In this document: piece by piece, positions 31,819 to 42,389 of the stretch | Layout: every line of letters begins with the position of its first letter | Position numbering within the stretch: the first letter of the stretch is position 1 | Origin: Leptobrachium leishanense | Taxonomy: Eukaryota > Chordata > Amphibia > Anura > Megophryidae | DNA: 64,000 nt | NCBI GenBank assembly: GCA_009667805.1 | Contig: CM019068.1 | Coordinates: 11,574,889-11,638,888, forward strand | Reading direction: 5' to 3' | The notes under the pieces: generated by a model | The model's input: only the letters and a program-made list of their open reading frames with translations | The model's database searches: none | Told to the model about the DNA's origin: nothing | Made by a program: the position numbers and the translations under genes

Positions 31819-32157
31819 ATGTTAAAAGAGCTAAACCGGCCGTCGCTGGAATCTAGACGCACCCTTCACCTTTCCAACCTGGTGTTTAAGAGCTTTTCTG
31901 GGAAGCTACCACCCTACCTGAATAGGCTGCTTCCCCCAGCAGTTCCCTCATCCTATAACCTCCGATCCAGGACAAGCACCTTACTTACAATACAACAATA
32001 CAAAAAGAAAGTGGCTCGATCCTCATTTTCCTACAGAGCACCCCAAATATGGAATAGCCTCCCAGACGCCATCAAATCTTTCCCCAGTCTAAAGTCCTTT
32101 AAGAGCTCCCTATTAACATACCTCAATATGGAATGCACCTGTAAACATGTAACATAG
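31819..32157 (+). pseudogene. LINE ORF2 C-terminal fragment
   Basis: The frame reads LKELNRPSLESRRTLHLSNL, then FKSFSGKLPPYLNRLL, YNLRSR, FSYRAPQIWNSLPDAIKS and SLKSFKSSLLTYL. The aromatic-rich xxAPxxWNSLP motif with a following LKSFKxxLxxYL helix is the conserved C-terminal tail after the RT of L2/CR1-group LINEs. About 110 residues of an ORF2 normally near 900-1000 are present, with no RT motif. The frame runs into the first 39-bp units before stopping. It is not a host gene despite being open. Confidence 0.85.
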
Positions 32158-32866
32158 TGACTATATCCAGAATGTGCCTGTAAACATGTAACATAGTGAC
32201 TATATCCAGAATGTGCCTGTAAACATGTAACATAGTGACTATACACAGAATGCACCTGTAGTCATGTAACATAGTGACTATATACAGAATGCACCTGTAA
32301 ACATGTAACACAGTGACTATATACAGAATGCACCTGTAAACATGTAACATAGTGACTATACACAGAATGCACCTGTAGACATGTAACATAGTGACTATAT
32401 ACAGAATGCACCTGTAAACATGTAACACAGTGACTATATACAGAATGCACCTGTAAACATGTAACACAGTGACTATATACAGAATGCACCTGTAGACATG
32501 TAACATAGTGACTATATATAGAATGCACCTGTAAACATGTAACACAGTGAATATATACAGAATGCACCTGTAAACATGTAACACAGTGACTATATACAGA
32601 ATGCACCTGTAGACATGTAACATAGTGACTATACACAGAATGCACCTGTAGTCATGTAACATAGTGACTATATACAGAATGCACCTGTAAACATGTAACA
32701 CAGTGAATATATACAGAATGCACCTGTAAACATGTAACACAGTGACTATATACAGAATGCACCTGTAGACATGTAACATAGTGACTATATACAGAATGCA
32801 CCTGTAAACATGTAACACAGTGACTATATACAGAATGCACCTGTAAACATGTAACATAGTGACTAT
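32132..32866. repeat. 39-bp minisatellite in the LINE 3' UTR, about 19 units
   Basis: Units gaatgcacctgtaaacatgt plus aacacagtgactatataca repeat with a few diagnostic variants (aaacatg, agacatg or agtcatg). The order of variants shows higher-order blocks of three or four units. The 244-codon minus-strand frame at 32123-32857 is an artefact (39 is divisible by three). Confidence 0.97.
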
Positions 32867-33048
32867 TTCCTACATATTTATTTTCTGGGTTAATCTGTAT
32901 ATTTGTGTTTTTAATATCTTGCATTTTATTACTTTGTATTTCTGTAACGACTGTAACAATTCAATGTTCTTGAACCCAGAACATACTGAAAACCAGAGAA
33001 ATCTCAATGTATCGTTCCTGGTAAAATACTTTGCAGATAAATAAACAA

Positions 33049-33494
33049 ACATAATAGTGTTTCTGTTGTAGAAGCCTCTTATTTTTCCGCACCTTGTTGA
33101 TTCTCAGCGACTGATTGTTTATATTCTGCTCAGTTTTGGAAATTTCTGATTTCTGTTTCATTGGTGACCACCAAGACCTGCTTCAAGGATCTCCGGTGGC
33201 CATGAGTCATGTAACCGAAAATATCCTACGTAGCCAGGGTCTCGCAATGTGTTTTAAAACAGAATGGGTGACTAGAAAAGAGCCGCACTGTGATTCTTGC
33301 AAGGAAACCTTTTCATTCCTCTGCTTTCCGTGTGTTACTTTCATGTTCCAAAGAGATGTTTGCGGTGGAACAAATTCAAACCTTGGTTGCCTAGATCTAA
33401 ATGTAGGGCAGGAAGGATGATTCCATAGACGGTCTGTGACGAGGACACTGACCAGCATGTCAAACTGTTTTTAATACCTTATCTGTTGATGCCA
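33049..33494. other. Unassigned sequence
   Basis: No repeat words recognised. Two short frames overlap on opposite strands (33115-33420 and 33207-33458) without recognisable protein features. Confidence 0.35.
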
Positions 33495-33763
33495 TGGGGT
33501 CTATTCGCAAAACAACATAATTAAGATAAATTTTGGTGCTTTTCATTCCATATCTTCAAATGTGGTGAATTCATTATATTTCATATGTTCACCGTATTTT
33601 GCTGAAAATGGAATCGCCTAAGCAGGTATCGGACGATGGCAAAAAGCGTTGAATTGGCCTCGAAATTCCTCGTTCTCAATTACTTTTTTTAAAAAAAGGA
33701 AGTGTCCTGTTCACCTAATAGACACTTAAATAAATAAAAAATGTAGCAAAAAATGTGTCTAAT

Positions 33764-33786
33764 ATATATATATATATATATATATG
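33764..33786. repeat. (TA)n microsatellite
   Basis: About eleven TA dinucleotides directly border the complex repeat; a second TA run at 34865-34878 borders its other side. Confidence 0.95.
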
Positions 33787-34864
33787 AAATACACAGGAAG
33801 GGCAGCACTCAACCTTAACTACGCTTTCAGTGCGGGTGCATCTCAAGACAGCATATTACAACAAACCTAGAGAGAGAGCACACCAAACAACGTGTTCAAA
33901 CAGTACAGAAGAAACCACAACAGCAGCTAAAATCATTTAAAAACAGGAGATTTAACCAGGTTTAACCCTTTAAATGCCTACAAACAATTCTTATCCCCTT
34001 CAAATGCACTATAGATCTTAACCCTTTAATGTTGAGCTGTGTTGAAAATGGTGGAAGTTTAGTTTGCAATGGATGGCCATGAATTGCGTAAGCCTGCCAA
34101 CAGCGACAATGTATTCCACCCCTGGCAGGTCCTATCATACTAACCTAATGACTGCTCTTATGGGATAAACTTACTTGTTGAGGACCCAGTCCTTTCTGAA
34201 GCTCCCTGCAGATCAAGGTTAAATAGAACCTGTGGGTGGAGCACCTGTGGCAGGGAGGGGTGCTTGCCCAAGGGATGTCAGCCCTTTTCATACAAAATAC
34301 ACAGGAAGGGCAGCACTCAACCTTAACTACGCTTTCAGTGCGGGTGCATCTCAAGACAGCATATTACAACAAACCTAGAGAGAGAGCACTCCAAACAACG
34401 TGTTCAAACAGTACAGAAGAAACCACAACAGCAGCTAAAATCATTTAAAAACAGGAGATTTAACCAGGTTTAACCCTTTAAATGCCTACAAACAGGTTCT
34501 ATTTAACCTTGATCTGCAGGGAGCTTCAGAAAGGACTGGGTCCTCAACAAGTAAGTTTATCCCATAAGAGCAGTCATTAGGTTAGTATGATAGGACCTGC
34601 CAAGGGTGGAATACATTGTCGCTGTTGGCAGGCTTACGCAATTCATGGCCATCCATTGCAAACTAAACTTCCACCATTTTCAACACAGCTCAACATTAAA
34701 GGGTTAAGATCTATAGTGCATTTGAAGGGGATAAGAATTGTTTGTAGGCATTTAAAGGGTTAAACCTGGTTAAATCTCCTGTTTTTAAATGATTTTAGCT
34801 GCTGTTGTGGTTTCTTCTGTACTGTTTGAACACGTTGTTTGGAGTGCTCTCTCTCTAGGTTTGT
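33787..34864. mobile_element. Complex direct-plus-inverted repeat, probably Penelope-like
   Basis: A 200-bp segment at 33787-33986 is repeated directly at 34295-34494 (98% by eye). The stretch 33860-34231 is also repeated in inverse orientation at 34491-34864. The whole is bordered by TA runs. Terminal-repeat duplication together with an inverted, truncated copy is the usual arrangement of Penelope-like insertions. No coding domain is present, so the assignment is inference from structure. Short frames such as 34145-34354 and 34236-34448 are duplicates of each other in the repeat arms. Confidence 0.75.
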
Positions 34865-34886
34865 TATATATATATATGTGTGTGTT

Positions 34887-35110
34887 TATTATTGCAGAAG
34901 CCACTTGCACATCACAGCAATTCAAAGAATTGCATCCCAGAGCACCTTGTGCCACATTCCCCATATGCAGCAAGGAAATCTGGGTAGGATATGCAAATGA
35001 CCTCCATCTCCCTTTTATGCATCCTGGGTCTGTTATTACACAGAACCCTAAAATCAATGCTATGCCGAACTATGGCTTTCTAGCAGAGATAAGGTTTATG
35101 CAACTGGTCA
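34887..35110. repeat. Dispersed repeat B, copy 1
   Basis: Contains tattattgcagaagccactt, cagcaattcaaagaattgca (palindromic), gcaaggaaatctgggtagga, tatgcaaatgacctccatct and tgcatcctgggtctgttatt. The same words in the same order occur at 49575-49797, also next to TA runs. Confidence 0.8.
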
Positions 35111-35560
35111 AGGTGCATAAAAATTAATGAAAAACGACTGTTAAAGAAGTCTTTTAAATACCAAAAAAAGTCTCTCTTTAAAAAAAAATACAAAAAAAAT
35201 CTTTTGAAAAAATAAAAAGCTTTTTAATAAAATAAATAAAAGCTATAAAAAAGTTTTTTTCAAAAAGTAAGAATAACTTATTTAATTTTTTTTAAAAATA
35301 TATTCCATTTAATACATTGAAACCTATTAGATTCGTCTGTTTAAACTTGTCGTATTGAAACACTGAAAATGAGGTCGTTTCCGTGCAATTCGGCGTTCTG
35401 TGAATAGATTAATTGATGGTTCTCTGTGGGATAATTTCGGTGGCACTAAATTGTGGCAAATGCGCTGTATTTGTTGAATTGGCCTGAAATTGCAGATACG
35501 ATGAGATTCGCCGTTTGGTGCAATTCGGCAGCAAATTCAGAGGTTAGTGAATAAGCCCTT

Positions 35561-37351
35561 ATGTGACTTGGATTTGCAGGAATCCGGTAGACGAAGCTAA
35601 ATGAGTGCATGGAGTAACTGTTACCACCAGAATTCTCTCACACAGGGTGGAATTTGGAACTTTAAGATAAATCAATCTGGAACGAGGAGATACATTTGAA
35701 TTCTTTGTGTCCCTCTTCCTTCCGGATCGGCGGCTCTCCTGGTACCTGTAACCTGTTTCTTGTACCTTTTTTTAAACCACGTTCCTCTCTCTGTTCTCTG
35801 CTCATTAAGGAGTAGATTGTGCCCGGGAGCTTCGACAAAGAACATGTTGAAGAAAACTTGACAAACAGATTGCATCTTCTCGATACATGCGGAATGGTTG
35901 ATCACGGAGGTTAATGTCACCTCACATCTGAATACTTGCATCTGTTACACAGCTCGTTAATATTTAACAGCGAGAAATGACCTAATGTGTGTCAGGAGAT
36001 CTGTGTCGATGCCAATTATTTTACAAAATATATCCAAGGCCTTGTTATTTCGTCCTCGACAAACTATTTTGGGGCCGGCGAGCTCTGCCCCGTATCTGTG
36101 TTTTTCCTGCCGGATTCCGAGTCATTACGAATTTGGTAATTGTTTTCCTCGGGCCCGCGATGTGTCGCCAAAAGTGGCTCCCAAATGACTTCTAATAGAG
36201 AAGAGTAAGCACCGAGGTCAACTGGAATGCCCCACGCGGGAGAGGGAGCTGGATAATTAATGCTTCTCGGATGACTAAACGATAGAGGCTACAAATGAAA
36301 CCGTAGGAAGGACAACATAAGGACAGCATTCGAGAAAACAGGTTCTCTGTGACATTTATGGGAGCCAAACAGTGAGGAGGCTGCGAGGCTTTTCAATCAA
36401 TAACTTTACACGTCATTGATCTAGTGAAATGAACAATAAAACTCTACCAAGATTGCCTCTCGTGCCTCCGTTCTCTGCCCCGGCTGCCGGATTGATGTAG
36501 GGTAGACTGACAGCACACAAAGCCATAAAGCATAATGAATGTGATTTGCCGTCGCATTACGTTATGCCGGATAACTCCAGTATTTACACTTCGGCTTGTT
36601 TAAATTAATGTGGTCTTTACGGAGGCATTAAACGAGCATAACACATAGCATTGCCGGCCATAAAAATATCATAAAGGTTTTCCCCAAAACACCGAGCTTT
36701 ATGATATCTGCAGCCTTTTGTAAGATTAATGAGACGCGGAGAGGCGCGCAGCGGAATGCGAGTGCCCGTGATTTTTGTCTAACTTTTTAAACAATCGTGG
36801 GAAAGGGAGCGGGTGATCTGCACAAAACCCATCCTTTCATTCCCAATATGGCTCTTCCTCCACCCGTAGACTTTGGTTTGATAACCTGTGCCCGGGTCAT
36901 GTTCCTTACTAATAACTGAAACGAGGCAGTTTTGCCGCCGCTTTCAGAGCATTCGTCTTGACTCTTTAATGGGCGCTTTCCATCATGGCCTGTTTTGCAG
37001 AGTTGGAAACTGGTAAACGTCCATAGGGACCACAAAACGAGGTGCAGAAATCCAGGCAGAAGACCTTGAGGGCAGAGTAGTATGAGTATCCTGAAGCATT
37101 CGAGTCTTTAGAATGGGTGGGCTAACGTCCAAAATGGAACATAGCCTAGACCTGTCTATGCTGAGAGCAGAATAAGTAGAATAACCAAGCCGGTGTTGAG
37201 GGATTTAGAATGTAGTGAGGTCTATAAATGTCACAAAGGTCAAGGGTAAACAGGAGAATCAGAATCAAACCAGCTTGGTCAAACACAGAGCAAAGTAAAT
37301 GCCCAATCCGCTATACAGATGTCTATAGGGTGTCATGTGGATACCCTAGAC
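35561..37351. other. Low-repeat region, candidate conserved non-coding DNA
   Basis: Mostly free of repeat words. 36200-36790 has CpGs, TAAT/ATTA cores (attaatgcttctcggatgac, ttaaattaatgtggtcttta) and balanced composition. 37040-37340 is purine-rich and may be the interior of an old LTR, but no boundary is visible. No exon is supported. Confidence 0.3.
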
Positions 37352-37748
37352 CAGTGGTTCCCAACCTTGGTCCACAAGTATAACTACCAGGCCAGGTTTG
37401 CAGGATATGTGAAGCACAGTACATGTGATCTGGCTTGTTGCTCAGTGACTGCAGGTTCCAGTCTACATTTCCCCAAAGTAATCGTTAATCGGGTCTGTTA
37501 CGGGGTACCTGAGTAGGGATAAGCTGCTGGTTCGAATCGGTTTGAAGTTTGATTCGAACACCGGTTGTTCGAAAATTTGCGAACTTCAAACTTTCGGGAC
37601 GTTCACGGAAAGTTCAAGGGGGGATTCAAAAAAATACTTAAAAGATCCTAAAAAATCTAAAAATAATGAGACTCTTTACTGCAGAATATAATACTAAACG
37701 GTTTCTTAGATATTGAATTAAAACAGGAATATTTTTAACATTGAAACC

Positions 37749-37812
37749 TATTTATTTATTTATAAAGGATTTTACCAGGAAGGATACATTGAGATTTCTC
37801 TCGTTTTCAAGT
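37749..37812 (-). repeat. L2-type LINE 3' tail inside the inner hAT
   Basis: ttatttataaaggattttac, caggaaggatacattgagat and ttctctcgttttcaagta are the reverse of the tail at 32990-33048. The word acctat lies on both sides, a possible 6-bp insertion duplication. Confidence 0.75.
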
Positions 37813-37831
37813 ATGTACCTATGGGATTCAT

Positions 37832-37960
37832 AAACATTTCCCACTCCTTGTTGGTCAAACATTTCCCACTCCTTGTTGGTCAAACATCTCCTTGTTGATC
37901 AAACATTTCCCACTCATTGTTGGTCAAACATTTCCCACTCATTGTTGGTCAAACATTTCC
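37832..37960. repeat. 25-bp minisatellite, 5 units
   Basis: Units catttcccactccttgttgg plus tcaaa repeat five times with one internally shortened unit. Confidence 0.9.
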
Positions 37961-38285
37961 CATGGCTTCAAATCGCATTTATTCAAGAGCAAAAATTAGC
38001 TCAGCGCACAGCGGTGAAAGGGTTAAAAACGGTAAATTTTTTCTCATTGTTTCCTTTCCCCCAGGAGTACCCGGACCCCCATACACCTTTTATGGCCAAT
38101 ATCTTGCATATATGCCCTCTGGAGGGGACCTTAGTTTTCGAACGTTCGAGTCCCATTGACTTGCATTGTGTTCAAATTGTGTTCGAGTTCGCGGTCAAAC
38201 TTTTTCGGGTGTTCGAGTTTGAATGTGAACCTAACACGGGGTTCGGCCCATCACTATACCCGAGAACCATTGTCGAGAATCGCTG

Positions 38286-38587
38286 TCCTAGGCTAGTGAA
38301 ATCACCAAGATGTTTCCTAGCAGAGGTCAGTGTTGGAAAGATTACGCACTGAATAAGACACCCAGTGCAGGACTAAAGCAACAGCGTCCTGCAATATTCC
38401 TGGAGCATGGACCAAAAGATGACCTGAGACCTCTCGAGATATGTGTCATGTCAACCTGGTGGCTGAGACATTAATTAAACCAGATAAGAACGGTGGTGTT
38501 AAATATTAACTAGGGTCATTAGCAAACCGCTAGGTTGTGTTATCTTTGCGGGTGGGAGATCCCCGCATTAATCAGAGATGATCACTT
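38286..38587. other. Unassigned spacer
   Basis: About 300 bp with no recognisable gene or repeat between the nested hATs and repeat X. Confidence 0.35.
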
Positions 38588-39020
38588 TGCCCGCTGACAG
38601 CCTCTGCCCAATTATGTTAGTTTTTTTCTTTTTGGTGATTTTACTCCCCTTTTCTCCCTCTCTGCGCGCACTGCTCCTCCTCTTCTCCTCCCAAACCCAG
38701 AAGACCCTGAAGCTTTCCTGCGCAGTTTGTGCTCCTATACAACTTGCGTTGTGTAGGAACAACAAATTGCGCAGCGCTACAGGACTCGCACACTTTCTGT
38801 ACACAAGTTCCGTAGCGGAGCTGCACGCGCATGCACAGATCTGATCCATCGCTGCCTCTCTGAGAACTCTCGCTACAGCGATTGGTCTCAGAGGGTCGTC
38901 GCCCGCTCTCTGTGTGTGACATCACTAGTGACCGGCAGCTGAAAAATTAAAAAAATCCCGGCTGCTGGTGATGCTGGGTGGGGGAGAGGAAACTCCTTCA
39001 CTTCCTCCCATGATAAAACC
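38588..39020 (+). repeat. Dispersed repeat X, copy 2
   Basis: Parallel to 23226-23640, with an extra pyrimidine-rich insert and an inverted word (acaacttgcgttgtgt) near its centre. Shared ends are cccgctgacagcctctgcc and gataaaacca. Frames on both strands are artefacts. Confidence 0.75.
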
Positions 39021-39079
39021 AGATCAGGGAAGCAGGGAGGGGGACACTCCTCACATCATCACCACTTTACATTCATAAA

Positions 39080-39249
39080 CAGGGTTATTCAAAGAAAGGT
39101 GAAACTCTGGAGAAGTGAAAATTCTAGGTCAAAATAGCCAAACCAGAAAAATTCTCCCATTTATCTCACTTTCCAAATCAGCTATTTTGACCTAGAATTT
39201 TCACTTCTCCAAAAGTTCTCCATAGTTTCACCTTTCTCTGAATAACCCA
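39080..39249. mobile_element. MITE with GGGTTATTC...GAATAACCC ends, copy 1
   Basis: CAGGGTTATTCAAAGAAAGG and cctttctctgaataaccc are inverted; the interior is a hairpin of gtgaaaattctaggtcaaaa and its complement. About 170 bp, non-coding. The target duplication is not clear. Confidence 0.85.
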
Positions 39250-39330
39250 GAAATTGTTCAGGGTGTGAAGAGTGTCCCTTTTTAACGAAATTTCAAACTG
39301 AATACTGAAAGGGAAATGTTATGATGCTAT

Positions 39331-39496
39331 CAGGGTTATTCAGAGAGAGGTGAAAACCAGGAGAATGACTGGAGAAGTGAAAATTCTAGGTCAAAATAGC
39401 CAATTTGGAAAGTGAGGTATATGGGAAAGGTTTACTGGCTTGGCTATATATTCTGCAGTCATTCTCCTGAGGTTCCCTTCTCTCTGAATAACCCTG
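39331..39496. mobile_element. MITE with GGGTTATTC...GAATAACCC ends, copy 2
   Basis: CAGGGTTATTCAGAGAGAGG and ctctctgaataaccctg are inverted. The centre shares gaagtgaaaattctaggtca with copy 1 and with 42264 and 61393. Confidence 0.87.
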
Positions 39497-40552
39497 TTAG
39501 TTATCATTCTGTTGAGCTTCTCGCGTCCGTTTTCTCGATTTCAACTTTTTATTTCTGAATATCTGCTACTTTGGGTGGGAGATCCATTTGAATCCATGTT
39601 CTAGATCAATCTGTCGATCCGCTGAGGAAGGAGGGAGCATCAAATCTCTTACTCCCTACGTTCCGTTGAGGTTCTCTGTTTTTACGCTGTCATTTTTGTT
39701 TATTCTTGTTGCTGTTATTGTTTTAAACTGCATTTGCTGACATCAAGATCTGAATCTCTGTTTATCTGCAGCTGCAAAAAACCCGCTGTAACCATTGATG
39801 CATGGGAAAGCCAACTTACCGTATGCTCCTCGTTCTTGCTTTATTAGATTTTTTTATTTTATTACACTAGCGTGGCTTGCACTTTGTTTAATATAACTTT
39901 ATTCGATCGGTACAGGTGAAGGGCTGTAAACACTTTGTAAGGAAAATAGCTCAAGGTCTTTCATTTGCCGAGATAAAAATATTGCCGTTGCACAGCCTGC
40001 GGGTAATCTCCCTCTACCTGCACACGATCCCCCGTACATTGATCGATATCTTATGTAAGCACGGCAACTAATCAATACAGCGGCTATAATAATAATAATA
40101 ATAAATAAAAAGGGTCTGTGATGCGGCCTGGCCAAGACAAGATTACAAGGAACTTCTTAAAATGTTGCAGCTAAAATTGGATTCTAATCCTTGAACGTTA
40201 TAACACTGATACATTCACAAAAGGCAACAAACCTACACAGTTGTTACTATAATAGACAATGTTACATTGTACATTCTGCATGCCTTGTGTTTGTAAACAC
40301 TTATTATTCACCAGGCGATGGGTGGATAAGGCTGTAACTAGACTTTTTTGCAGATGGTAAAGATTTTGTGGACATTGTAGCCAGTATCAAGTTGAGATAA
40401 TGTAACATTATTTAAAGGCACCCTGTACCCCACTCAGCTATATCTATAACCCACAATGTGTAACGTTGCACTTTTGTGAATGCAGGACCGTTACAGGATC
40501 GCTCAGACTGAGCCTGGTATGTTCATCTCTGACGTGATTAAAGTCTTTAAAT
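39497..40552. other. Low-repeat region
   Basis: No transposon words. It includes an (ATA)n tract at 40087-40103. No exon is supported. Confidence 0.3.
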
Positions 40553-40667
40553 CCGGGCTGTCAATGATGTTGATGCCTACAAGTCTCAGAATTCTTTGAA
40601 TGGAATATATGGCCAGGGAATCATGGGATTTGTAGTTCTGAAACATCTGGGAGATTTCTCAGCCCTG
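40553..40667. mobile_element. hAT MITE, third copy of the 131-bp family
   Basis: ccgggctgtcaatgatgttg through tctcagccctg, with ctacaagtctcagaattctt and aatcatgggatttgtagttc inside. Flanks ctttaaat (40545-40552) and ctttaact (40668-40675) match at 7 of 8. Confidence 0.85.
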
Positions 40668-41218
40668 CTTTAACTGGTACCTCGTATTAGAGATCATTAA
40701 GTTCAGATGGAAATAAACCATTTCTGTGCTGGGACATCTGAGAAATTCTCCTGATTAAAGGAAATGAGTGGTGAGACGGACAGGGTGAGCTAATCCATCT
40801 TGGCTCAGTTCATCACAGGGAAATAAAGATTGGGGATTTACCTGAAACATTGCAATCACGGGTATCATTTCTAGCTTTAGGTATAGTGTGTGTGTGTGTG
40901 TGTATAGATAGGATTTAATTTTCTATTCTTGCATGGTCTACATAAAAGTGAAACACGTGGGTCTCTTGTCTGTGTAGTCTTTTAAACGTTTCTTGTTGAT
41001 GTTCAGTTGTGGAGATGTGACTTCTAGCTTTGCTCCAATCCACTGACTGATAAAAACTCTCCAAAACATTGTTTGCTCCTATTAAGGCCTATTGTGAGTT
41101 GATGTTTATGGCTGCTGGATAGTCTTCTCTGTTTAGTTCCTCTGGACATGACAGCGTGTATAGCATCGTCTTGCTGTAGAGGACGAGAGTGAGGTCGTGT
41201 ATGTGTCTTTTTATTGAC
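40668..41218. other. Unassigned, with (GT)n microsatellite
   Basis: A (GT)n run at 40887-40903; otherwise no recognisable feature. Confidence 0.4.
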
Positions 41219-41397
41219 TTGCTGTATGGGATGAGAGTGACGGTGTAGGCAGCATGCGATAGGCTGGCTGTATGGGATGAGAGTGACGGTGTAGGCAGCA
41301 TGCGATAGGCTGGCTGTATGGGATGAGAGTGACGGTGTAGGCAGCATGCGATAGGCTGGCTGTATGGGATGAGAGTGACGGTGTAGGCAGCATGCAA
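41219..41397. repeat. 46-bp minisatellite, about 4 units
   Basis: Units ctgtatgggatgagagtgac plus ggtgtaggcagcatgcgata are nearly identical, so expansion is recent. Three overlapping minus-strand frames (41024-41455 and neighbours) are artefacts. Confidence 0.95.
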
Positions 41398-41610
41398 AAT
41401 TTCGGTGATTTCTCGTTCCCTGCACTTCAGCTAGTCCCGTGAATAGATTAACCATTGCTTCTCTATGGGGATTTCACTACCGCCGAATTGCACTAAACTG
41501 CCTGCTTTTTGAATAGCCGAATGGCCACTAAATGGCACCGTACGTACGGGCAAATTCACGGTTCGGTGTAATTCGTGGCCAGTTCGGCTCTCTCTGAATA
41601 ACCCTGTATG
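41398..41610. repeat. Family-Z fragment, right end
   Basis: Holds ttcggtgatttctcgttccc, ccattgcttctctatgggga, tttgaatagccgaatggcca and ends ggctctctctgaataaccct. Confidence 0.7.
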
Positions 41611-42263
41611 TTTTCACAAACTTACTCTCACCTTTATGACCAGACAGGCGGACTTGCTGGCAGACGGTCGCTGCACTTACTGGCTCCCTATTCATACAGA
41701 ACATGTATAATAACTGTATCAAACCATGAAGACTTTCTGTACTTGCTGTAGACTCGCTGCATGTTTATCCCAGAGTTAATCCGCGCAGACACATAGGCTC
41801 CAATGTCATTTTTCGCTCGAGGGAATTCATGGCTGATGTTTCCACCAAGGGCGCTGGAGCCCCTGTACTATCTGTGATTATAATGATCCCTGATGGCATC
41901 ACCAAGGTGGAATACATGAAATATTCCACATTTTATTTGCACTAACCTTATCTGTCCGCAACTTTGTGTCATATCTTGATGGTGTAAAGCGCTTCGGAAT
42001 ACGCTGGCGCTGTATAAATGCCTGTAACTGTGTTCACGGTGATCTGCTGGTCAGTACAACGTGCAGTTTAGCAGCTGATAAACAGAGCCTCACACTCTAA
42101 GAGGAAAGTCTGTCTCTAGGACTTTTAAATAAAGCTTTAACAGTAAATCCAACAACCGGGCATCCTGTAACCCGTCTGAATAATCAATCATTAAATAATG
42201 TGAATAAAATATCACGTGGAAAAATATTTACACAAACATCAACGGTTTTAAAAACAAAGCATA
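41611..42263. other. Unassigned, with L2-tail fragment
   Basis: 41986-42020 (gtaaagcgcttcggaatacg, ctggcgctgtataaat) is a plus-strand L2-type LINE tail. The remainder has no recognisable feature. Confidence 0.5.
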
Positions 42264-42389
42264 CAGGGTTATTCAGAGAAAGGTGAAACTCTGGAGAACC
42301 TTTGGAGAAGTGAAAATTCTAGGTCAAAATAGCCAAACCAGAAAATTTCTCCCATTTATCTCACTTTCCAAATCGGCTGTTTTGACCTC
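42264..42389. mobile_element. GGGTTATTC MITE, truncated
   Basis: Starts CAGGGTTATTCAGAGAAAGG with the usual interior gtgaaaattctaggtcaaaa, but its right end is replaced by the left end of a family-Z element at 42390. Confidence 0.75.

Larger units (their letters stand above)
31783..33048 (+). mobile_element. L2-type LINE, 3' end with expanded 3' UTR
   Basis: Starts in the ORF2 C-terminal region, continues through a 3' UTR dominated by a 39-bp array, and ends aaccagagaaatctcaatg, tatcgttcctggtaaaatac, tttgcagataaataaa. That tail is the conserved 3' end seen alone at 28011 and 37749 and amplified at 3998-4227. The 5' portion is missing, as expected of 5'-truncated LINE insertion. Confidence 0.85.
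33495..35560. repeat. Family-Y interspersed repeat with large insertion
   Basis: Left end ggtctattcgcaaaacaac, right end gttagtgaataagcccttat; family words gaattcattat, gttcaccgtattttgctgaa and gaatcgcctaagcaggtatc. The middle (33764-35110) is taken by a TA microsatellite, a complex repeat and repeat B. Confidence 0.65.
37514..38256. mobile_element. Inner hAT element nested in the outer one
   Basis: Starts TAGGGATAAGC.. with ggttcgaatcgg and ends ggttcggcccatcacta. Flanks tacctgag (37506-37513) and tacccgag (38257-38264) match at 7 of 8. The interior has inverted words ttcgaac/gttcgaa, a LINE tail insertion (37749-37812) and a 25-bp minisatellite. Confidence 0.82.
37352..38285. mobile_element. 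Outer hAT element (CAGTGGTTCCCAACC ends)
   Basis: The left end CAGTGGTTCCCAACC and right end gagaaccattgtcgagaatc plus gctg are imperfect inverted repeats. Flanks ccctagac (37344-37351) and tcctaggc (38286-38293) agree at 6 of 8 positions. The outer element proper is 37352-37513 plus 38257-38285; the rest is a second hAT. Confidence 0.75.

Noticed and set aside
31783..32157. Possible host exon encoding a 124-residue protein
   Set aside because: The APQIWNSLPD...LKSFKSSLL motif is the C-terminal signature of L2/CR1-type LINE ORF2 and is followed by the LINE tail.
32123..32857. 244-codon minus-strand frame (VLHVYRCILYIVT repeats)
   Set aside because: Translation of the 39-bp array in the LINE 3' UTR; no start context or domain.
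34145..34448. Two short frames with apparently related sequence
   Set aside because: They lie in the arms of the direct/inverted repeat and duplicate again at 34785-35057; no domain.
39080..39496. 8-bp hAT duplication for the GGGTTATTC MITEs
   Set aside because: Flanks did not match at any tested boundary, so the superfamily was left open.
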